Below are positions 58,899 through 64,000 of a stretch of 64,000 nucleotides of DNA, piece after piece. A model generated the notes under the pieces. The model was not told where the DNA came from. It saw only the letters and a list, made by a program, of their open reading frames with translations, and did not search any database. Within the stretch, counting starts at the first letter, position 1; every line of letters begins with the position of its first letter. The position numbers and the translations under genes were made by a program. The DNA comes from Streptomyces sp. V4I2 (GTDB taxonomy: Bacteria > Actinomycetota > Actinomycetes > Streptomycetales > Streptomycetaceae), in NCBI RefSeq assembly GCF_030817655.1, contig NZ_JAUSZM010000003.1, positions 6,758,001-6,822,000 of the forward strand. The letters are read 5' to 3'.

Positions 58899-60929
58899 AT
58901 GCCGAACCGACTGGCCCATGAGACGTCCCCCTACCTCCTCCAGCACGCCGAGAACCCGGTCGACTGGTGGCCGTGGTCGGCTGAGGCCTTCGAGGAGGCG
59001 CGCGAGCGGGGCGTGCCCGTGCTGCTGAGCGTGGGGTACAGCAGCTGTCACTGGTGTCACGTCATGGCGCACGAGTCCTTCGAGGACCAGGAGACCGCCG
59101 ACTACCTCAACGCCCACTTCGTCAGCGTCAAGGTCGACCGCGAGGAACGCCCCGACGTGGACGCCGTCTACATGGAGGCCGTCCAGGCCGCCACCGGGCA
59201 GGGCGGCTGGCCCATGACGGTGTTCCTGACGCCGGACGCCGAGCCCTTCTACTTCGGCACCTACTTCCCGCCCGCCCCGCGCCACGGCATGCCGTCCTTC
59301 CGGCAGGTGCTGGAGGGCGTCCGCAGCGCCTGGACCGACCGGCGGGAGGAGGTCGCCGAGGTCGCCGGGAAGATCGTGCGGGACCTGGCGGGGCGGGAGA
59401 TCTCCTACGGCGACAGCCGGGCGCCCGGCGATGAGCAGCTGGCCGCGGCGCTGCTCGGGCTTACCCGGGAGTACGACCCGCAGCGCGGCGGGTTCGGCGG
59501 GGCGCCCAAGTTCCCGCCGTCCATGGTGGTCGAGTTCCTGCTGCGCCACCACGCGCGGACCGGCGCGGAGGGCGCCCTCCAGATGGCGCAGGACACCTGT
59601 GAGCGCATGGCCCGCGGCGGGATCTACGACCAGCTCGGCGGTGGGTTCGCCCGGTACTCCGTCGACCGCGACTGGATCGTGCCGCACTTCGAGAAGATGC
59701 TGTACGACAACGCGCTGCTGTGCCGCGTCTACGCCCACCTGTGGCGGGCGACCGGCTCCGAGCTGGCCCGCCGGGTCGCCCTGGAGACCGCCGACTTCAT
59801 GGTGCGGGAACTGCGCACCGACCAAGGCGGCTTCTCCTCCGCGCTCGACGCCGACAGCGACGACGGCACCGGCAAGCACGTCGAGGGCGCCTACTACGTG
59901 TGGACGCCCGAGCAGCTCCGCGAAGCCCTCGGGGACGAGGACGCGGAGCTCGCCGTCCAGTACTTCGGCGTCACCGAGGAGGGCAGCTTCGAGCACGGTT
60001 CTTCCGTCCTCCAACTCCCGCAGCAGGACACGTTCTTCGACGCCGAGCGCATCGCCTCCGTCCGCGAGCGACTGCTTCACAAGCGGAGTGAGCGTTCCGC
60101 ACCCGGCCGTGACGACAAGGTCGTCGCCGCCTGGAACGGGCTGGCGATCGCCGCGCTCGCCGAGACCGGCGCCTACTTCGACCGTCCCGACCTGGTCGAG
60201 GCCGCGCTGGGCGCCGCCGACCTCCTCGTACGGCTGCATCTGGACGACCATGCCCGCCTCGCCCGCACCAGCAAGGACGGCCAGGCCGGCACCAACGCCG
60301 GGGTGCTGGAGGACTACGCCGATGTGGCGGAGGGCTTCCTCGCGCTGGCCTCCGTGACCGGCGAGGGCGTGTGGCTCGACTTCGCCGGGTTCCTCCTCGA
60401 CCACGTCCTCACGCGGTTCGCCGACGACTCCGGCAACCTCTACGACACCGCCGCCGACGCCGAGAAGCTGATCCGCCGGCCGCAGGACCCCACCGACAAC
60501 GCCGCCCCCTCCGGCTGGAGCGCCGCCGCCGGCGCCCTGTTGAGCTACGCGGCCCAGACCGGCGCCGAACCCCATCGCACCGCCGCCGAGAAGGCGCTCG
60601 GCGTCGTCAAGGCCCTCGGCCCGCGCGTCCCCCGCTTCATCGGCTGGGGGCTCGCGGTCGCCGAGGCGTTGCTCGACGGGCCGCGCGAGGTGGCGGTCGT
60701 GGGTCCGAGCCTGGACGACGAGGGCACAAGGACCCTGCACCGTACGGCACTTCTCGGCACCGCCCCCGGCGCTGTCGTCGCCGTCGGCACCCCTGACAGC
60801 GACGAACTACCGCTCCTCGCCGACCGTTCCTTGAGCAACGGTGAACCAACCGCGTACGTCTGCCGTAACTTCACTTGTGACGCTCCGACGACCGATTCCG
60901 ATCGGTTGCGCACGGCGCTGAGCGGCTGA
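58899..60929 (+). CDS. DUF255/YyaL-type thioredoxin-fold protein
   Basis: A 676-aa protein. The N-terminal thioredoxin-like domain (DUF255, about 1-165) has the C-x-x-C motif SSCHWCHVM (Cys 50, Cys 53), then an (alpha/alpha)6 glycosidase-like domain (170-650: GGFGGAPKFPP, YDQLGGGFARYSVDRDWIVPHFEKMLYDNA, AAWNGLAIAALAE). Homologues include human SPATA20 and B. subtilis YyaL; the biochemical function is not established. It may act on a thiol-linked or sugar substrate. The start is ATG 58899; ATG 58890 is also in frame. It is divergent from the STAND block. Confidence 0.92.
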   Translation: MPNRLAHETSPYLLQHAENPVDWWPWSAEAFEEARERGVPVLLSVGYSSCHWCHVMAHESFEDQETADYLNAHFVSVKVDREERPDVDAVYMEAVQAATGQGGWPMTVFLTPDAEPFYFGTYFPPAPRHGMPSFRQVLEGVRSAWTDRREEVAEVAGKIVRDLAGREISYGDSRAPGDEQLAAALLGLTREYDPQRGGFGGAPKFPPSMVVEFLLRHHARTGAEGALQMAQDTCERMARGGIYDQLGGGFARYSVDRDWIVPHFEKMLYDNALLCRVYAHLWRATGSELARRVALETADFMVRELRTDQGGFSSALDADSDDGTGKHVEGAYYVWTPEQLREALGDEDAELAVQYFGVTEEGSFEHGSSVLQLPQQDTFFDAERIASVRERLLHKRSERSAPGRDDKVVAAWNGLAIAALAETGAYFDRPDLVEAALGAADLLVRLHLDDHARLARTSKDGQAGTNAGVLEDYADVAEGFLALASVTGEGVWLDFAGFLLDHVLTRFADDSGNLYDTAADAEKLIRRPQDPTDNAAPSGWSAAAGALLSYAAQTGAEPHRTAAEKALGVVKALGPRVPRFIGWGLAVAEALLDGPREVAVVGPSLDDEGTRTLHRTALLGTAPGAVVAVGTPDSDELPLLADRSLSNGEPTAYVCRNFTCDAPTTDSDRLRTALSG

Positions 60930-61074
60930 AACGGAAGCGGAGTGCACCCTTCCGTTGCTGAGATGCGCCCACGTGTTCGGATTAGTCCCAGAAGTCACAT
61001 CACTGTTACGAAACACGCTATTTATCAGAACAGTTCCCACACTTCACAGTTCCCCCTTAATCTCTGCACAGTGA

Positions 61075-61100
61075 CGCGACGGGGGTGACTCACCGTCGCG
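61075..61100 (+). promoter_or_regulatory. Leader hairpin before the GT2 start
   Basis: CGCGACGG (61075-61082) and CCGTCGCG (61093-61100) form a perfect 8-bp stem with a 10-nt loop, ending 9 nt before the TTG start at 61110. It could hide or present the AGGGGG ribosome site. Upstream, TTTATC and TGTTACGAAAC are AT-rich for this genome and probably contain the promoter. Confidence 0.45.
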
Positions 61101-61109
61101 ACAGGGGGT

Positions 61110-62396
61110 TTGGGCCTGGGGGGTCTGTTGCTGACGTCTGTAGTTATCGCTGCCGTTTCGCTTGCCTTGTTCTGGATGGCGGCCTTCACCTTGTGGTGGC
61201 AGATGCACGCGTGGCGTACGCCCGAAGTGCTCGCCTCCACCCGATTCCACCGACCGGACGGCGGGGAGAGTCTGTCCTTCTCGCTGCTGCTTCCGGCGCG
61301 CCACGAGCAGGCGGTGCTCGACCACACCATCCAGCGCTTGCTGGAGTCGAGCCACACCGACTTCGAGATCATCGTGATCGTCGGGCACGACGACCCGGAG
61401 ACCACGGCGGTCGCCTGCGACGCCGCGGAGCGCGACCCGCGCGTGCGGGTCGTCGTCGACACCCACGAGAAGAAGAACAAGCCGAGGGCCATGAACACGG
61501 CGCTGCCGCACTGCCGCGGCGACGTGGTCGGGGTCTTCGACGCCGAGGACCAGGTCCACCCGGAGCTGCTCGCCCACGTCGACCACGCGTTCCGGACGAC
61601 CAGGGCGGATGTCGTGCAGGGCGGTGTCCAGCTGATCAACTTCCACTCCAGCTGGTACAGCCTGCGCAACTGCCTGGAGTACTTCTTCTGGTTCCGCTCC
61701 CGGCTGCATCTGCACGCGCAGAAAGGATTCATCCCGCTCGGCGGCAACACCGTCTTCGTACGGACCGACGTCCTGCGGGAAGCCGACGGCTGGGACCCCG
61801 ACTGCCTCGCCGAGGACTGTGACCTCGGCGTGCGGCTCTCCAGCATCGGCAAGAAGGTCGTCGTCGCCTACGACTCCGACATGGTGACCAAGGAGGAGAC
61901 TCCCGGTTCGCTGATGTCGCTGCTGAAGCAGCGCACCCGCTGGAACCAGGGCTTCCTCCAGGTCTACCGGAAGAAGGACTGGAAGCAACTGCCGGGCTTC
62001 GGGCAGCGGTTGCTCGCCCGCTACACCCTCATGACGCCGTTCATGCAGGCCTTCACCGGCGTCATCATCCCGCTCAACGTGGCGATCGCACTCTTCCTCG
62101 ACGTGCCTGTGAGCATCGCCTTCATCACCTTCCTGCCGCTCGTCACCGCCATGGTGACCTTCGTCTTCGAGCTCGTCGGACTGCACGACTTCGGCAAGCA
62201 GTACGGGCTCCGCGTCCGCTTCGTCCACTACGTCAAGCTCGTCGTGGGCGGCCCCTTCTACCAGGTCCTCCTCGCCGGGGCCGCGATCCGCGCCGTCTGG
62301 CGCGAGCAGCGCGGCCGCAACGACTGGGAGCTGACCACTCATGTCGGCGCGCATCTCACACCGTCCGAAGTGACCCGAGAGGACGTCCCTGCGTGA
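61110..62396 (+). CDS. Processive-type membrane glycosyltransferase, family GT2
   Basis: A 428-aa protein: an N-terminal helix (residues 5-30), a GT2 catalytic domain with Asp in the first D region (IVIVGHDDPE), DxD-like VFDAEDQ (144-148), the catalytic ED pair in LAEDCDLG (235-236) and the QRTRW motif (274-278), and then three or more C-terminal helices (YTLMTPFMQAFTGVIIPLNVAIALFL...). The Q-x-x-R-W motif marks processive enzymes such as cellulose or hyaluronan synthases, so an exported polysaccharide is likely. A TTG start at 61110 is the only start after an in-frame stop. Its TGA overlaps the next start as GTGA, so the two glycosyltransferases are coupled. Confidence 0.9.
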   Translation: MGLGGLLLTSVVIAAVSLALFWMAAFTLWWQMHAWRTPEVLASTRFHRPDGGESLSFSLLLPARHEQAVLDHTIQRLLESSHTDFEIIVIVGHDDPETTAVACDAAERDPRVRVVVDTHEKKNKPRAMNTALPHCRGDVVGVFDAEDQVHPELLAHVDHAFRTTRADVVQGGVQLINFHSSWYSLRNCLEYFFWFRSRLHLHAQKGFIPLGGNTVFVRTDVLREADGWDPDCLAEDCDLGVRLSSIGKKVVVAYDSDMVTKEETPGSLMSLLKQRTRWNQGFLQVYRKKDWKQLPGFGQRLLARYTLMTPFMQAFTGVIIPLNVAIALFLDVPVSIAFITFLPLVTAMVTFVFELVGLHDFGKQYGLRVRFVHYVKLVVGGPFYQVLLAGAAIRAVWREQRGRNDWELTTHVGAHLTPSEVTREDVPA

Positions 62397-64000
62397 CCTC
62401 CACCCTTCCCGCGGTGACCACTCCCCAGGTCCCCGCGCAGAGGCAGCCTGCGCCTGATACCGGTTCGGCCGGTCGAACAGCCCCGCCGAGCCAGCTGCGT
62501 TCCTCCCGCACCGACCTCCTGCTGTGCGGCGTGCTCCTCGTCGCCATCCTGGTCGTGCAGGGCTGGAACATCGCCGACTACCCGACGCTCAGCGACGACG
62601 AGGGCACCTACCTCGCCCAGGCCTGGGCGGTCCAGGAGGGCAAGGGCCTGGCCCACTACACCTACTGGTACGACCACCCGCCCCTCGGCTGGATCCAGTT
62701 GGCCCTGCTGACCTGGATACCCTCGATGATCAGCCCCGAGTCGATGACCGTCGGCTCGATGCGCGCGACGATGCTGCTGATCAGCGGCATCAGCGCGGTG
62801 CTGGTCTACGTCCTCGGCCGGCGCCTCTCCCTGCCCCGCTGGGCCGCCGGCCTCGGCATGGTCCTCTTCGGACTCTCGCCGCTCTCCGTCGTCCTCCAGC
62901 GGGAGATCTTCCTCGACAACCTCGCGGTGATGTGGACGCTGGTCGCGTTCACCCTCGCCGCCTCCCCGAGCCGCCACCTGTGGCATCACTTCGGGGCGGG
63001 CATCGCGGCCGCCACGGCCGTGCTCACCAAGGAGACGATGCTCGTCATCCTGCCCGCGCTGCTGGTCACCATGTGGCGGCACAGCCACAAGGACACCCGG
63101 AAGTTCGCGGTCACCGGCGCCATCACGGCCTGCGTGCTGATCGGCTTCTCGTACCCCCTCTTCGCGCTCCTCAAGGGCGAGCTGCTGCCCGGCGGCGGCC
63201 ACGTCTCCCTCTGGGACGGCGTCAAGTACCAGATGACCAGGCCTGGTTCGGGCTTCATCCTCGACCAGGGCTCCGGCTCCTGGGGCGTCTTCCAGTCCTG
63301 GCTCTACTACGACCGGGTCCTGCCCCTCGGCGGCCTCGCCGGCGCGCTTCTGCTCCTGGCCACCTGGCGCTGGTCGGTCACCGCCCGGGCACTGGCCGGT
63401 CCGGCCCTGACGGTGGCGATCCTCGCCGCCCTGGCCCTGCGCCCCAACGGCTACCTGCCCGCCATGTACGTCATCCAGGCGCTGCCCTTCCTCGCCCTGG
63501 TCCTCGCCGGAGGCACCGCGTCCGTCGCCCACGCCGTGCTGCGCAGATGGCGTGACCCCGACGAGCGGCGGTGGCAGACCGGCGGCCGGTACACCCTCGC
63601 CGTGGTCCTCGCCATCTCCGCCGGCGCCTATGTCGTACCGCGCTGGTACGACGGTGCCCGCACCGCCGTCACCGTCGACGCCAACGCGCCCTACGAGGCC
63701 GCCTCGAAGTGGCTGAGCACCGAGGTGGCAGACCCCGAGGACACCCGGGTACTCGTCGACGACGCGATGTGGCTGGACCTGGTGCACGCCGGGTACCGGC
63801 CCGGGCTCGGCGTCATCTGGTTCTACAAGGCCGACCTCGACCCGGCCGTCACCAAGACGATGCCGGGCGGCTGGAGGGACATCGACTACGTCGTCGCCTC
63901 CCCGACGGTGCGGCGCGACGCGGTCGACCTGCCCAACGTCAAGGCGGCCATCCAGCACTCGAAACCGGTGGCCGTCTTCGGCACCGGTGAGGACCGGATC
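62393..64000 (+). CDS. GT-C fold (ArnT/PMT-type) membrane glycosyltransferase, 3' end outside window
   Basis: The GTG at 62393 overlaps the GT2 stop. The frame is open for 536 codons to the window edge without a stop, so the gene is incomplete. After a Pro/Thr-rich N-terminus of about 40 residues comes the first helix (DLLLCGVLLVAILVVQGW), then the GT-C acidic motif LSDDEGTYLAQAW (68-70) in the first exterior loop, and at least eight further helices (for example WAAGLGMVLFGLSPLSVVL, FHF-like LWHHFGAGIAAATAVLTKE). The REIFLDN motif after helix 3 is typical of the ArnT/protein-mannosyltransferase group. It probably uses a lipid-linked sugar and works with the coupled GT2 enzyme to build or decorate a surface glycan. 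Confidence 0.9.
   Translation, partial: MTSTLPAVTTPQVPAQRQPAPDTGSAGRTAPPSQLRSSRTDLLLCGVLLVAILVVQGWNIADYPTLSDDEGTYLAQAWAVQEGKGLAHYTYWYDHPPLGWIQLALLTWIPSMISPESMTVGSMRATMLLISGISAVLVYVLGRRLSLPRWAAGLGMVLFGLSPLSVVLQREIFLDNLAVMWTLVAFTLAASPSRHLWHHFGAGIAAATAVLTKETMLVILPALLVTMWRHSHKDTRKFAVTGAITACVLIGFSYPLFALLKGELLPGGGHVSLWDGVKYQMTRPGSGFILDQGSGSWGVFQSWLYYDRVLPLGGLAGALLLLATWRWSVTARALAGPALTVAILAALALRPNGYLPAMYVIQALPFLALVLAGGTASVAHAVLRRWRDPDERRWQTGGRYTLAVVLAISAGAYVVPRWYDGARTAVTVDANAPYEAASKWLSTEVADPEDTRVLVDDAMWLDLVHAGYRPGLGVIWFYKADLDPAVTKTMPGGWRDIDYVVASPTVRRDAVDLPNVKAAIQHSKPVAVFGTGEDRI

Noticed and set aside
56202..60740. 1512-aa minus-strand ORF spanning the STAND gene and DUF255
   Set aside because: Only its middle part (from 58721 to about 57490) is protein-like. 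The rest is antisense to DUF255 or frame-shifted read-through.
1..64000. tRNA, rRNA or CRISPR arrays
   Set aside because: No cloverleaf ends, rRNA motifs or regularly spaced repeats with unique spacers were recognised by reading; a covariance-model scan was not possible here.

Overview
The window is high-GC actinobacterial DNA that reads as a Streptomyces chromosome. The evidence is strong G/C third-position bias, GTG/TTG starts, GTGA stop/start overlaps, mycothiol chemistry (Mca), a perfect SigR-type promoter, a DmdR/IdeR-type iron box, and a gene order that I recall from the S. coelicolor SCO4920-SCO4975 region (accA2, maf, pccB/E, birA, cya, hutH, msrA, metB, ilvA, greA, mca). The SCO comparison is from memory and was not computed.

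Layout. 0-9 kb: the end of a DeoR-family regulator, then the biotin-dependent acyl-CoA carboxylase set (alpha AccA2, beta PccB, epsilon PccE) interleaved with Maf, a 42-residue membrane protein, an SGNH hydrolase and the biotin ligase that would charge the carboxylase. 8.8-14.5 kb: adenylate cyclase, a broken Pro/Thr-rich membrane protein, an enoyl-CoA hydratase, a GAF-GGDEF protein and histidine ammonia-lyase. 14.5-16.1 kb: an orphan TnpB element with its right-end hairpin. 16-25 kb: envelope and secreted proteins (lipoprotein, LAXTG sortase substrate, L,D-transpeptidase, MacB-like ABC exporter, S8 peptidase). 25-37 kb: ABM-truncated haemoglobin fusion, Ser/Thr kinase with a ricin-type lectin domain, XRE regulator/alcohol dehydrogenase divergon, a coupled siderophore uptake operon with iron box, trypsin-like protease, beta-lactamase-fold protein and a DUF4389 protein. 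37-50 kb: msrA under a SigR promoter, a HEAT/MerR-HEAT pair under a MerR-type promoter, a frameshifted TPR-like gene, metB, a sigma-factor pair, MarR/ilvA, a DrrAB-type exporter, greA, a DUF4307 protein and mca.

50.2-58.7 kb holds the most unusual block: four minus-strand genes encoding a membrane-associated STAND/TPR NTPase (frameshifted), a second STAND NTPase, a CHAT-domain cysteine protease and an alpha/beta hydrolase. The last three are joined by GTGA overlaps. This looks like a sensor-switch-protease-effector signalling or conflict module; its function is inferred, not shown. 58.9-64 kb: a DUF255 thioredoxin-fold protein and a coupled pair of membrane glycosyltransferases, the last running off the window.

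Three genes carry reading-frame defects (near 10.57, 40.49 and 57.49 kb), so raw-read checking is advisable. In-frame or intergenic short tandem repeats recur across the window.
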